A stretch of DNA of 32,737 nt from Candidatus Poribacteria bacterium (GTDB lineage Bacteria; Poribacteria; WGA-4E; PCPOR2b). The notes under the pieces were generated by a model that saw only the letters and a program-made list of their open reading frames with translations, made no database searches and was not told the origin of the DNA. Made by a program: the position numbers and the translations under genes. The DNA lies in contig PYIZ01000035.1 in NCBI GenBank assembly GCA_003635265.1, positions 1-32,737 of the forward strand, given 5' to 3'. This document shows, piece after piece, positions 1 to 8,087 of the stretch (positions are counted from its first letter, which is position 1; each line of letters begins with the position of its first letter).

Positions 1-555
1 GGGCGAAGCGACGACATGGGTCACTTCAGGGCGAAGCGCTGCGGTCAATATCGGCATACCTTCCTGCTTAATTGCTGCGAAGCGAGAGCGGTCCACTTCT
101 GGACGCGTCAGCAGGTAGTCGACAGCCCGCAACCAATCCGCAGCAAATCCACGAAAGATAGAGGTCTCAGGAGAATCGATGCCCTCGGTCATCATACCGG
201 GAAATACTCCCGCATACGGTTTGTCAGCATTACGCTGTCCACGCCCAGCGGTTGAAAAAACGACGAAACGCCCACGTTTTTCGTTGGCGTCTCCCTGTGG
301 CAGCGGATCCACGACGCTGCGATACGCTGGTCCAAGCAGCAAAGTCGGAAATGGTCCGTCCCCATGTGGAATGCTTAGGTAGCCGAACAATCTATAAGGA
401 CCAATGCCGGTAAAACGCACTGTGTAGCATTCGCAGAACTCCGTTGATCGAATCGGTAGATGTTCCTCTTCGGGAGCGATGGGTGTAGCTTCTAGCTCAC
501 CGCAGACCTGCTGCCAATACGCATCAAAATCTTCTGGTCGAGATGTATTAGACAT
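1..555 (-). CDS. Acetyl-xylan-esterase-like alpha/beta hydrolase, partial, nucleophile motif missing
   Basis: The frame is open from an ATG at 555 through the left edge of the window (185 codons, no stop), so the C-terminus is missing. AAGGAG lies a few bases before the ATG. The start (PEDFDAYWQQ) and the line of conserved segments (LPIRSTEF, GRGQRN, FRGFAADWLRAVDYLLTRPEVDRSRFA, then LRPEV) match the intact AXE1/cephalosporin C deacetylase-like protein encoded just upstream at 593-1531. Where that protein has SGSSQGG, this one reads AIKQEGM and is three residues shorter, so the GxSxG nucleophile elbow is absent. It may be a non-catalytic paralogue or have another activity. The Asp and His of the triad lie outside the window. 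The gap to the upstream gene is 37 nt, suggesting co-transcription. Confidence 0.8.
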   Translation of the reverse strand, partial: MSNTSRPEDFDAYWQQVCGELEATPIAPEEEHLPIRSTEFCECYTVRFTGIGPYRLFGYLSIPHGDGPFPTLLLGPAYRSVVDPLPQGDANEKRGRFVVFSTAGRGQRNADKPYAGVFPGMMTEGIDSPETSIFRGFAADWLRAVDYLLTRPEVDRSRFAAIKQEGMPILTAALRPEVTHVVASP

Positions 556-592
556 AATTGACTCCTTTGAGATGGGACTGATGGGGATTGAA

Positions 593-1531
593 TTAGCGGT
601 TTTGTAGATGATTTTTGAAGAAATCCTTTAGGATTGCCCCGTGATGAACGCTACCGGCATCGTGCCCATGTCCGTCGTAGGGATAGATCTGCTTATCTTC
701 GGAAGCGATAGTGTCAAAGGCAGCGTAGCCAGTTTCTGGCGGGCAAACATTGTCCTGCAAACCGATATAGACCATGATGGGACAGGTGATCCGAGGCCCA
801 AAGTTTATACCGTCGAAGTATGCCAGTGTGTCGCGTACCGCTTCTCTCCGCTCAGGATAGAGCCGTAGATAGTCGCGGATTTCTTGGTATGGATAGGTAT
901 GCGTCAACTCAATTGAATCCATATACCCACAAAGATAGGGACAACCAGCGGCTGCAGCACGGATTTCGGGACGCAACCCTGCGGTGGAGATTGCTAGTCC
1001 ACCACCCTGACTGCTACCACTCACACCGATTCGCTCACCATCAACCTCATCGCGGGAAAGCAAGAAATCAATCGTCCGAGCTGCATCAATATAGAAGCCA
1101 CGATAGGTATAGGTATTACGGTCAACCATGTTATGCGTCAACAGGCCTGGGTAACCGGGGTTAAATTGTTGATTGCTGCGAATCTTCCCACGCGGGGCGG
1201 CGGAGAAGGCAGCGTAACCGTCCTCTGCCCATGACCGCGGGATCGGTGGGTCTTGGAGGTAGCCCGGCAGCTGTACGATGCCAGGTAGTTTGCCAGATCT
1301 TTCACGCGGCAAAGCATACCAACCAGCGATACGCACACCGTCAAGACTGTCGTAATGCACGTCATAAACTTCAATCTCTGGTGTACTGCGTAGCGGCACC
1401 AACTCCACCGTTGCATTCATCGGAATCTCCGCTGACTGAGCCAATAGGTCATCCCAAAACGCATCGAAGTCATCAGGTCGCGTGACGACTGTGCGATATT
1501 GGTCGGCGGGTACTCTCTCAGTTTGACTCAT
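593..1531 (-). CDS. Acetyl xylan esterase / cephalosporin C deacetylase-like hydrolase (AXE1 family)
   Basis: A 312-residue alpha/beta hydrolase of usual family length. Visible features are the N-terminal DFDAFWDDLL segment, LPGYLQ around residue 90, the nucleophile elbow G-S-S-Q-G with Ser174, the acid in GLQDNVCPP (Asp260) and the His-rich DGHGHDAG (His288 or His290). Family members remove acetyl groups from xylo-oligosaccharides, cephalosporin or other small esters in the cytoplasm. The substrate cannot be told from sequence. There is no signal peptide. The start ATG is preceded by AAGAAGGAGAAT, a good ribosome binding site. It sits between two PhyH genes upstream and a degenerate paralogue downstream, consistent with a locus for breaking down acylated small molecules. 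Confidence 0.88.
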   Translation of the reverse strand: MSQTERVPADQYRTVVTRPDDFDAFWDDLLAQSAEIPMNATVELVPLRSTPEIEVYDVHYDSLDGVRIAGWYALPRERSGKLPGIVQLPGYLQDPPIPRSWAEDGYAAFSAAPRGKIRSNQQFNPGYPGLLTHNMVDRNTYTYRGFYIDAARTIDFLLSRDEVDGERIGVSGSSQGGGLAISTAGLRPEIRAAAAGCPYLCGYMDSIELTHTYPYQEIRDYLRLYPERREAVRDTLAYFDGINFGPRITCPIMVYIGLQDNVCPPETGYAAFDTIASEDKQIYPYDGHGHDAGSVHHGAILKDFFKNHLQNR

Positions 1532-1613
1532 CCTATTCTCCTTCTTAGGTGTTGATGTTTGTAAACTTGTTTGCTTAACGTGCCTCTACCAAAGCAAGAA
1601 TCCGAACATATAG

Positions 1614-2438
1614 CTAATATTCACCATTTGCATTCCAGCCGGGATATTGCTCCTCCAAAGCCGCCAACGTTTGCGGCGTGTAGTATGGATGCCCTGCCGG
1701 TGGAAAACGAAAAACCTCACGTTCTTTTGCCGTCAACGTTCCGATGAACTGACTAAACACCGGGTTCTTGCCCTTGTCCGTATAATGTCTGAACCCTTCC
1801 CAATAATTGTCAGCTCTGCCAATCCCAAATCCCCATGTGAAGCGTTGACCGTCCTCACGGAGATAATCGCTCGCGGAATGCAGCGTATAATTGGTGAACA
1901 TACACAGCGTTCCACCCTTGCAGATTAACGGTTCATACTTGGTTGTGTCGCGCCCGTGTTCCTTGGCAAGCAGCCGCAATGGAGCTTGGTCTTCATCCAC
2001 ATTTTCGAGGTGCACCCAGAAGCCGAGTTGACCAAACTCACGCAGCGTATCAGAGGGCGGCAGCAGGGAGTTATTTCCGTTATCGATATGTAAACCAGCG
2101 GCATCACTGCCCACGCCACCCCCTTTGAAACCGGGATAGCGGGCGATCATGCAACCGGCGCGAAAATGGATATGTTCTGTCTTGAGCCACTTTCGGGCGA
2201 ATCCCCACGCCCGCTGGTCGACAATGCCTCGCAGCAAGGCTATCTCTGGCGGCGGGAAGTCAGTAAGAATTGCCCGACCCTGTGGTGGATCATCTTTCAC
2301 CTCGTTCCATGTGGGAAGCGACCTTCGCTGTGCTGCTTGCATTTCGCCCAACCTTTCGCCCGTATAAAAGCCCGGAACGATAACGTAACCCTTGGCTTCC
2401 AACTCTTCAAGATGTGCATCGGTCAGTTCTGCGGACAT
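1614..2438 (-). CDS. Phytanoyl-CoA dioxygenase (PhyH) family protein
   Basis: A 274-residue Fe(II)/2-oxoglutarate-dependent oxygenase. The iron-binding facial triad is visible as H117-x-D119 (GLHIDNG) and the distal His187 (TNYTLHSAS), with Arg199 (GQRFTWGF) as the likely 2-oxoglutarate anchor. The reading frame can be extended five codons to a TTG at 2453, but the ATG at 2438 is preceded by GAGAGGAGAAGAT, so this start is chosen. PhyH-family proteins hydroxylate very different substrates (fatty acyl-CoA, ectoine, halogenation or hydroxylation in secondary metabolism), so the substrate is unknown. It lies 32 nt downstream of a second PhyH gene at 2471-3280. The two are only distantly alike, so this is not a recent duplication. 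Confidence 0.88.
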   Translation of the reverse strand: MSAELTDAHLEELEAKGYVIVPGFYTGERLGEMQAAQRRSLPTWNEVKDDPPQGRAILTDFPPPEIALLRGIVDQRAWGFARKWLKTEHIHFRAGCMIARYPGFKGGGVGSDAAGLHIDNGNNSLLPPSDTLREFGQLGFWVHLENVDEDQAPLRLLAKEHGRDTTKYEPLICKGGTLCMFTNYTLHSASDYLREDGQRFTWGFGIGRADNYWEGFRHYTDKGKNPVFSQFIGTLTAKEREVFRFPPAGHPYYTPQTLAALEEQYPGWNANGEY

Positions 2439-2470
2439 ATCTTCTCCTCTCAATTATTAGTCCTTTAATG

Positions 2471-3280
2471 TTATACCTCCATCACCCACGGGGTAGGCTC
2501 TGGAAAAATATCGTGCTGCTTTGCCCAATCAATTAAACCATCGTTCGTTGCTCCTAGCAACTGTTTGCCAACATCATCAACCTGCGCTAAAACAGTGTCG
2601 TCGGGTTGAACAAGACGCATCGCTCTGTGCGCTCCGCCCATCCAGCGGTAAGCATAGCCAAAAATCACTACCTTCGAGACACGCGACGTCAGATTCGGGG
2701 CAGAAGTATGGAAGAGACGATTTTCAAAAAGGAAAGCATCTCCAGCATTGAGGCAGAGTTCCACTGTTCCGACAGGATCTGCCTCTCCTTTTGGGATAGG
2801 TAGTGGTGTATCTATCAGATGCGATCCTTGTGCGAAGAGCGTAAAACCGGAACGCGGTTGCTTAAAGTCCGTCAAGCAGTATCCTATTTTTATGCTAACG
2901 CGCGGCAGGTTGCTGTGCCTTAGATCTTCGGCAAGTCCACTGTCCCGATGCCAACCCCGCTGGTTAACGGTTTCTTCATTCGCCGGCTCTGGGAACTTAT
3001 AGATAATCGCTGTTGTATGCAGCTGAATATTGGGGGACAGCAGTTGGGCGACCAAGGGGACTGTCGGCGATTGGGTTATCAGGGGATGAAAATCCGGTTC
3101 TTGGACAATACCCGGACGGCGTTGAACATAAGCCCCGTCTGCATCAAACGATTCAATTAACCGATCGCTGACCTGAGTGAGTTTGTCAATCATCCCCGGC
3201 GATAGCACCTCCGGGACAACCAGATAGCCGTTTTCATCAAAAAATTGACGTTGTGCTCCCGTAAGTTTCGCAAAATCCAT
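2471..3280 (-). CDS. Phytanoyl-CoA dioxygenase (PhyH) family protein
   Basis: A 269-residue member of the PhyH family. It opens with the typical LTGAQRQFFDENGYLVVPEVL helix and strand. Iron ligands are H111-x-D113 (GWHRDSG) and His191 (NRLFHTSAPN); Arg200 (TSRVSKVV) fits the 2-oxoglutarate carboxylate. GGGAG lies 7-8 nt before the ATG. The motif order and length are normal and the active site appears intact. Substrate unknown. It is followed by a further PhyH gene and then the esterases, and preceded 22 nt upstream by a dienelactone hydrolase gene, so all are probably read on one transcript. Confidence 0.9.
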   Translation of the reverse strand: MDFAKLTGAQRQFFDENGYLVVPEVLSPGMIDKLTQVSDRLIESFDADGAYVQRRPGIVQEPDFHPLITQSPTVPLVAQLLSPNIQLHTTAIIYKFPEPANEETVNQRGWHRDSGLAEDLRHSNLPRVSIKIGYCLTDFKQPRSGFTLFAQGSHLIDTPLPIPKGEADPVGTVELCLNAGDAFLFENRLFHTSAPNLTSRVSKVVIFGYAYRWMGGAHRAMRLVQPDDTVLAQVDDVGKQLLGATNDGLIDWAKQHDIFPEPTPWVMEV

Positions 3281-3302
3281 GTCGGGCTCCCTTATTTCGA
3301 TT

Positions 3303-4001
3303 TTAGTCGCCTAAGTGCCGGGCAAAGAAATCCAACGTCCGGGGCCAAGCAGCTATCGCCGCCTCCTCATGGTGACGTTCACCGGTGAAATCCATAAAAG
3401 CGTGACCAGCGTTGGGATATGTATAGAATTTGTGTGCCTTATTATGGCGTGTTAATTCAGCGCCGATTTTCTGCATATCTTCCGGGGACGGGTTTGCATC
3501 CGCCTCGCCAAAATGGAACAGCAGCGGACAGCTAATCTCTTGGGTGCGCTCAAACGGTGACGCTCCCCCTTCTCCCAAAGCGACCATAGTATTGCCACCG
3601 TAGTACGCTTCAGCAGCTTTGAACTGCGGGAGGGCTGCCGCCATCAGGTATGCCACTCTGCCCCCCATGCAGAAACCCGTAATGCCCAGTGCCTCGCTAT
3701 TGACAGCACTATGGTTCTGCAAGAATTCTACGGTGGCTTGAACGTCTGCAATCATCTCCGCATCTATAAGTTCCCGTGGACCTCGTGGATCATCGGGTCC
3801 CAATCTGTGGTACAGATCTGGTGCGGCGGCGGCATAGCCGGCTTCCGCCAACCTGTCGGTCATCGCGCAGATGAATGTATCGACACCGCCGGCGTGTTGG
3901 GCAACCACCACGGCAGGAAAAGGTCCCGTACCATCGGGCATAGAGACATAAAGTTCCATATCTTGGTTATCAACTTTGAGGGTTTCTGTAAATGATGGCA
4001 T
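3303..4001 (-). CDS. Dienelactone hydrolase family protein
   Basis: A 232-residue cytosolic alpha/beta hydrolase with the Cys-type nucleophile of carboxymethylenebutenolidase: G-F-C111-M-G-G, acid Asp168 (FHFGEADANP) and His200 (NAGHAF). The N-terminal half carries VVVAQHAGGVD and the PDLYHR segment usual for DLH. Family enzymes hydrolyse dienelactones in chlorocatechol degradation, but many homologues have other ester or lactone substrates, so the reaction is not certain. AGGAGGAATAAAAC precedes the ATG, a strong ribosome binding site. The 79-nt gap to hemH upstream leaves open whether it is expressed from the haem operon or from its own promoter. Confidence 0.9.
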   Translation of the reverse strand: MPSFTETLKVDNQDMELYVSMPDGTGPFPAVVVAQHAGGVDTFICAMTDRLAEAGYAAAAPDLYHRLGPDDPRGPRELIDAEMIADVQATVEFLQNHSAVNSEALGITGFCMGGRVAYLMAAALPQFKAAEAYYGGNTMVALGEGGASPFERTQEISCPLLFHFGEADANPSPEDMQKIGAELTRHNKAHKFYTYPNAGHAFMDFTGERHHEEAAIAAWPRTLDFFARHLGD

Positions 4002-4080
4002 GTTTTATTCCTCCTCTTCTGTTTTCGCCTACCGATCTGATCGGGATCGGTTTAGTGCTTATTTCACCCTTTGAAATTCC

Positions 4081-5049
4081 TCACACAAGGTTTGCCAACA
4101 TATCAATAAAGTCGGGATGCTCACCAACAGTGCCAGCGCGGATAAAATTCATACCACACGCCTCGGCAGTTGCTTTGGCTTCCAAATCGAGGTCGTAAAG
4201 CACTTCGACATGGTCGCAGAGGAAACCAATCGGTGATACGATGGCATCCTGAACACCTGCCTTCCTTTTCTCCCGGATCAGGTCGTTAATATCAGGACCC
4301 GTCCACGGCACGGTTGGGTTATCAGGCGCACTCTGGTAAGCAATATCGAAATCGCTCCCAAGAACCTCTGCTACGGCTGAAGCGGTTTGACGAAACTGTT
4401 CGGGGTACGGGGAGGTCTTTGCGGCGACTTGGGGGATTGCGTGAGCGGTAAAAATCAGGGCAGCCTCAGCGAAACGGGATTCAGAAATGTTGCTACATGC
4501 GCTACGAATGCGCTCCGCAATGGCGTTGATAAAGCCGGGGTTTAGATGCCACAAATCTTCTAGATACCGAATACTTAGCGTTTGGTCGCCTACCGTTTCG
4601 ACCGCAGCGATAACATCGTTCTGATAACGCTCCCAACTGGCTTTAGACCGATAGGCGGACATGATGATAGCAAGAACGTTGCGATGTTTCCTTTCAACCA
4701 TTTTTTCTATAGTTTCATGGAGATATGGCGTCCAATTACGCATCCCTACATAGATAGGCGAATCAACACCCTGTTTTCGCAGCGCGTCTCCAAGTGCCTC
4801 CGCCTGCTTAAATGTCAGTTCGTTAAAGGGCGAAAATCCGCCGAGTTTGACATAGTGGTTCGCCACCTCTTGCACACGCGCAGCATTCGATGGTGCATTC
4901 CCGACAATGCCCTCGACAAAGCAGTGTGCTTCCCCAGGACATGGATCGTGCTGCCGACAGCAACCGGGGGTCGGTCCTCCGAACCCCACGAGCAAGATAC
5001 TATCGTATGTCCCCCTTGAACTATATTCGAGATGAGTATCCTTCTTCAA
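4081..5049 (-). CDS. hemH: Ferrochelatase (protoporphyrin/coproporphyrin iron chelatase)
   Basis: Inserts ferrous iron into the porphyrin at the end of haem synthesis. Recognised by ILLVGFGGP near the start, NHYVKLGGFSPFNELT, YVGMRNWTPY, the active-site His in FTAHAIP (family: SAHG-P), YQSAPDNP and the signature IGFLCDHVEVLYDLDLEA. The frame can be extended to a TTG at 5085, inside hemE, but AGGGAG followed by nine bases and TTG at 5049 is a better start and lies 13 nt after the hemE stop. With that start the protein has 322 residues. The stretch after GFGGPTPG carries four cysteines (C30, C31, C37, C43) where most homologues have a charged loop. Whether it follows the protoporphyrin or coproporphyrin route cannot be decided here. 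Confidence 0.9.
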   Translation of the reverse strand: MKKDTHLEYSSRGTYDSILLVGFGGPTPGCCRQHDPCPGEAHCFVEGIVGNAPSNAARVQEVANHYVKLGGFSPFNELTFKQAEALGDALRKQGVDSPIYVGMRNWTPYLHETIEKMVERKHRNVLAIIMSAYRSKASWERYQNDVIAAVETVGDQTLSIRYLEDLWHLNPGFINAIAERIRSACSNISESRFAEAALIFTAHAIPQVAAKTSPYPEQFRQTASAVAEVLGSDFDIAYQSAPDNPTVPWTGPDINDLIREKRKAGVQDAIVSPIGFLCDHVEVLYDLDLEAKATAEACGMNFIRAGTVGEHPDFIDMLANLV

Positions 5050-5062
5050 CAGTTTTTGCTCC

Positions 5063-6139
5063 CTAATTCTGTGCTTCGTTCGCAACCTTCACAAAGTGCT
5101 GCACATTTTCAAACGGTGTATCCCGGTGGAGTCCATGACTGAGATTAAGAATATGTCCGACCTTTCCACCCGCTTGTAAACAGTTGTTGACGGCAGCGGT
5201 AATATCATCATGAGTTCCATCCCGCAGGATATCATTATCCACATTTCCTTGAAAAGCAACTCTGCCCTTCGCTTCTTGCTGCGCTATTGACAGATCAACA
5301 CACTTCCCGACGCTCAAAACATCAGCACCACTTTCCAGCATCAGTGTGAGGTAGGAGCACTCTTTAGCAAAAAGAATGGAAGGTGCGCTCGGATCTAACG
5401 CCGCAAAGATCTGTTCATGATACGGTTGGACAAAGGTTTCATATCTCGGTCGATCGATCTGATCAGCGATAGATTCAAACAGCTGCACAACTTGGGCACC
5501 CGCCGAAATTTGGTAGTTGAGATAATTAATCGTCATCTGCGTTAAACGTTGCAACAGTTCGTGAAATAGCTCCGGTTCTTCGTCCATCATTTGGAAAACG
5601 GGACGTGCAGCGTTTGAAACCCCTCCACCGGCTGCCATCGGGCTGGTGCCTGCAACCATAAAAAAAGCTAAGGTCAGCGGCGATCCCGCAAAACCGATTA
5701 GAGGCAATTCTCCCTCCAATGTCTCGCGCAGTCCGCTGATAATTTTCCCAGTAAACTTCATCTGTGAAGCAGGGTCATCGAGGGGTTGTAACGCCTCGAT
5801 CTGGGCCCGAGTCCGAATAGGGGAGTCTAAGACGGGACCGGGGTCAAATCGGAAGTGCACGCCCATCGGGCAGAGCGGCGTGAGAATGTCTTTATACACA
5901 ATGATTGCATCAACCCCGATGCGCTTAGGTAAGAGGGAAATTTCAATCGCCCATTCAACCTCTTGGTCGCTCAATGAGCACGGCATCGTCCGAAATAACC
6001 GTTCTAACGGGAGATTGATTTTTTCTCTGAGTGCACGATACGCCGGATCCGAACGACCGGCTTGACGCATCAGCCATACCGGAACCCGCTCTACTGGCAG
6101 TCGCCGAGTGGCGCGGAGAAGAAGATCATTTTTAGGCAT
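5063..6139 (-). CDS. hemE: Uroporphyrinogen decarboxylase
   Basis: Removes four carboxyl groups from uroporphyrinogen III to give coproporphyrinogen III, in the cytosol. The 358-residue protein is full length for the family. Diagnostic segments are PVWLMRQAGR (residues 20-29), AIIVYKDILTPL with the catalytic-type Asp84, FAGSPLTLAFFMVAG, and HILNLSHGLHRDTPFENV near the C-terminus. The start ATG is eight nt after the stop of the small membrane protein gene, with only a weak ribosome binding site, which suggests translational coupling. hemH follows directly. The canonical FSDIL appears as YKDIL. Confidence 0.95.
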   Translation of the reverse strand: MPKNDLLLRATRRLPVERVPVWLMRQAGRSDPAYRALREKINLPLERLFRTMPCSLSDQEVEWAIEISLLPKRIGVDAIIVYKDILTPLCPMGVHFRFDPGPVLDSPIRTRAQIEALQPLDDPASQMKFTGKIISGLRETLEGELPLIGFAGSPLTLAFFMVAGTSPMAAGGGVSNAARPVFQMMDEEPELFHELLQRLTQMTINYLNYQISAGAQVVQLFESIADQIDRPRYETFVQPYHEQIFAALDPSAPSILFAKECSYLTLMLESGADVLSVGKCVDLSIAQQEAKGRVAFQGNVDNDILRDGTHDDITAAVNNCLQAGGKVGHILNLSHGLHRDTPFENVQHFVKVANEAQN

Positions 6140-6147
6140 AACGTTTT

Positions 6148-6450
6148 CTACTCTTTCGGACGTCCTCTCAATTCAAGATATTCCCTGAGTTTTACGTAGC
6201 TTTTGATATTTTTCATAATCCGACCACTTTCTCGTTCTTCGAGATAAAGGAAGAATCCCATCAGATATAAGCTAATCAGAAATAAAAAGAAGCCAACGAA
6301 ACATCGGAAAATAGCAAAATAGTTCGCTGTAAAACCCAATTTAGGCATCCCGTCGCCCCACGAAACCGAAACAAATCCTTGCCAGCCTGTGACACCCATC
6401 GATAAAAAAGCGATTGAGAGTACAAAAACAACGAAAAACTGTATGCCCAT
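6148..6450 (-). CDS. Small two-helix membrane protein heading the haem operon
   Basis: A 100-residue protein that I cannot assign to a named family. It has a hydrophobic N-terminal helix (residues about 3-22), a loop with VSWGDGMPK, a second hydrophobic segment (about 44-70, rich in Phe and Leu) and a charged cytoplasmic tail beginning EERESGRIMKN. AAAGGG lies before the ATG. It is the first gene after the promoter at 6500-6528 and its stop is eight nt from the hemE start, so it is co-expressed with hemE and hemH. A role in the haem pathway is only a guess from position. Confidence 0.7.
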   Translation of the reverse strand: MGIQFFVVFVLSIAFLSMGVTGWQGFVSVSWGDGMPKLGFTANYFAIFRCFVGFFLFLISLYLMGFFLYLEERESGRIMKNIKSYVKLREYLELRGRPKE

Positions 6451-6499
6451 GGCTGGCCCTTTCTGACGGGAATTTCGGGACTAATAGTTGAATCGCTGT

Positions 6500-6528
6500 A
6501 TTATAGCATATCAGTCATCCGTGGTAAA
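6500..6528 (-). promoter_or_regulatory. Sigma-70-type promoter for the hemE-hemH operon
   Basis: On the minus strand TTTACC (6528-6523) is followed after 17 bp by a perfect TATAAT (6505-6500). The -10 box ends 49 nt before the ATG at 6450. Spacing and position fit a housekeeping promoter. No operator-like repeat was seen around it. Confidence 0.6.
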
Positions 6529-6663
6529 GGCTTCTCTGCTCTGAAATTTCTGATGTTTTTCGTTGCACAAATAGTCAACCTGTGATAAAGTTTTATTCAG
6601 ATTAGAAATGAGCCTTTAGCGGTAGACCCTGAGTCAGGTAAACGCCAAGGAGAGTTCACAGCC

Positions 6664-7401
6664 GTGAAAATCGTAGGAGTAATCCCCGCTCGCTATGCAT
6701 CAAGTCGGTTTCAGGGCAAGGCGTTGGTAGACATCCTCGGCAAACCGATGGTGCAGCGTGTCTACGAGCGAGCGGCACGTGCCAAAACGCTGGATGCTGT
6801 CATCGTTGCCACCGATGACCAGCGGATCTACGATGCGGTTCTCGGCTTCGGTGGACAGGTGGTTATGACATCGCCAGATTGTCCCACAGGCACCGAAAGG
6901 GTTGCGACTGTTGCAGAAACACTCGATAGCGATGTCGTTGCCAACATTCAGGGCGATGAGCCTCTACTGGAGCCGGTGGTCATTGATCAGATGATTCAAC
7001 CGTTTCTTGATGACCCCAGTGTCGAAGTCAGCACACTGAAACAGCGGGTCGAAAATGAAGCGGATTATCGAGACCCCAACGTCGTTAAAGTTGTGACAGA
7101 TCTCCAAGGTTTTGCGTTATATTTCTCCAGAGCGTCAACCCCCGGTAATCTCTCAAATCACTGGCTACAAACCCACCCAAACTATCGGCATGTGGGACTG
7201 TACGCTTATCGCCGAGAGCGGCTTCTTGAGTTTACCCAATGGGAACGAACCCCGTATGAGAGCGCTGAAGGACTTGAGCAATTGCGCTTCCTTGAACACG
7301 GTATCCCCATCCGTGTCGTTGAGACAGAACATACGTTGATTGGCGTTGATGTGCCTGCCGATTTGGAACGGGTGCTTGAAATCTTGAAAGCACGCAAGTA
7401 A
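6664..7401 (+). CDS. kdsB: 3-deoxy-manno-octulosonate cytidylyltransferase
   Basis: Couples Kdo to CMP from CTP, the activation step before Kdo is added to lipid A; a marker of an LPS outer membrane. The 245-residue length matches the family. Motifs: VIPARYASSRFQGKAL at the N-terminus for the nucleotide, VIVATDDQRI, SPDCPTGTERVA, NIQGDEPLL, and HVGLYAYRRE / ESAEGLEQLRFLEHG near the end. The start is GTG at 6664, preceded by AAGGAGA about 12 nt upstream. It is divergent from the haem operon and is followed by a nucleotidyltransferase and pyrG on the same strand. Confidence 0.95.
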   Translation: MKIVGVIPARYASSRFQGKALVDILGKPMVQRVYERAARAKTLDAVIVATDDQRIYDAVLGFGGQVVMTSPDCPTGTERVATVAETLDSDVVANIQGDEPLLEPVVIDQMIQPFLDDPSVEVSTLKQRVENEADYRDPNVVKVVTDLQGFALYFSRASTPGNLSNHWLQTHPNYRHVGLYAYRRERLLEFTQWERTPYESAEGLEQLRFLEHGIPIRVVETEHTLIGVDVPADLERVLEILKARK

Positions 7402-7482
7402 CATAAAACGAGTGGATAAAACTGTTATCAATGTGCGTATCCAATTAAGATGCAAATCAAGCGGTTCAAGAGGTGATCCGTT

Positions 7483-7956
7483 TTGCTATTAGCTGACCAA
7501 CCCCATCAAGAGCTATTATCCAACCGACCGCACGTTGAAAAGTTGTGGGAATTCGTAGATCGAGTCCTCAAACAGAAGGGCGATGAAGTTGAATTCATCG
7601 TTCTGTATGGCTCCATGGCGAAAGGCAACTGGTCAGTCGGTAGCGATTATGATGTTCTGATCGGACTGTGTGTTGATGATGGGAAACGTTTCATAGATCG
7701 GCTCTACGACTATTCCCTGCTCACCTCTGCTCCAATCGATATTTTTGCCTACAGCCAATCTGAACTCGATATAATGTTCAGTAACTTTCATCTGACTTTG
7801 TTGGAATCGCTGAACCACGGGATTGTCCTATTTGACCGAGGACGATGGGCGGAAATGCAAAAGCAATTCAAGGCATGGAAGACATCGGGCGTGATTGAAC
7901 AGATACCTGTGGGTTGGCGGTTTAAAAAAGAACAAGGAAATACCAGAGATAATTGA
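7483..7956 (+). CDS. Minimal nucleotidyltransferase-domain protein
   Basis: A 157-residue protein of the pol-beta nucleotidyltransferase superfamily. The active-site pattern is G43-S44 followed by D55-x-D57 (YGSMAKGN ... SDYDVLIG) and a third carboxylate at D86 (PIDIFAY). Such MNT proteins are often antitoxins of HEPN partners or AMP/GMP-transferases acting on proteins or small molecules, but no HEPN gene lies next to it, so the target is unknown. The start is TTG at 7483 with AGAGGTGAT upstream; an ATG at 7450 runs into a stop within nine codons. It sits between kdsB and pyrG and is probably co-transcribed with them. Confidence 0.78.
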   Translation: MLLADQPHQELLSNRPHVEKLWEFVDRVLKQKGDEVEFIVLYGSMAKGNWSVGSDYDVLIGLCVDDGKRFIDRLYDYSLLTSAPIDIFAYSQSELDIMFSNFHLTLLESLNHGIVLFDRGRWAEMQKQFKAWKTSGVIEQIPVGWRFKKEQGNTRDN

Positions 7957-8087
7957 CGGCTGAAGAGGCGGTAAAGTTTTTGTCGGTATGAACTGAAGTT
8001 GATGTGATTTCTCACTTTGTTTTTCACACACCGGGGTACACAAGGCATAGCTCGCATATTTAACCGATAAAAGGAGTTGCTATTGAG

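Noticed and set aside
4582..5019. 145-codon plus-strand open frame
   Set aside because: Antisense to hemH and without protein-like features.
7450..7476. ATG at 7450 as the start of the nucleotidyltransferase
   Set aside because: It is in frame but meets a TGA after eight codons; the TTG at 7483 has its own ribosome binding site.
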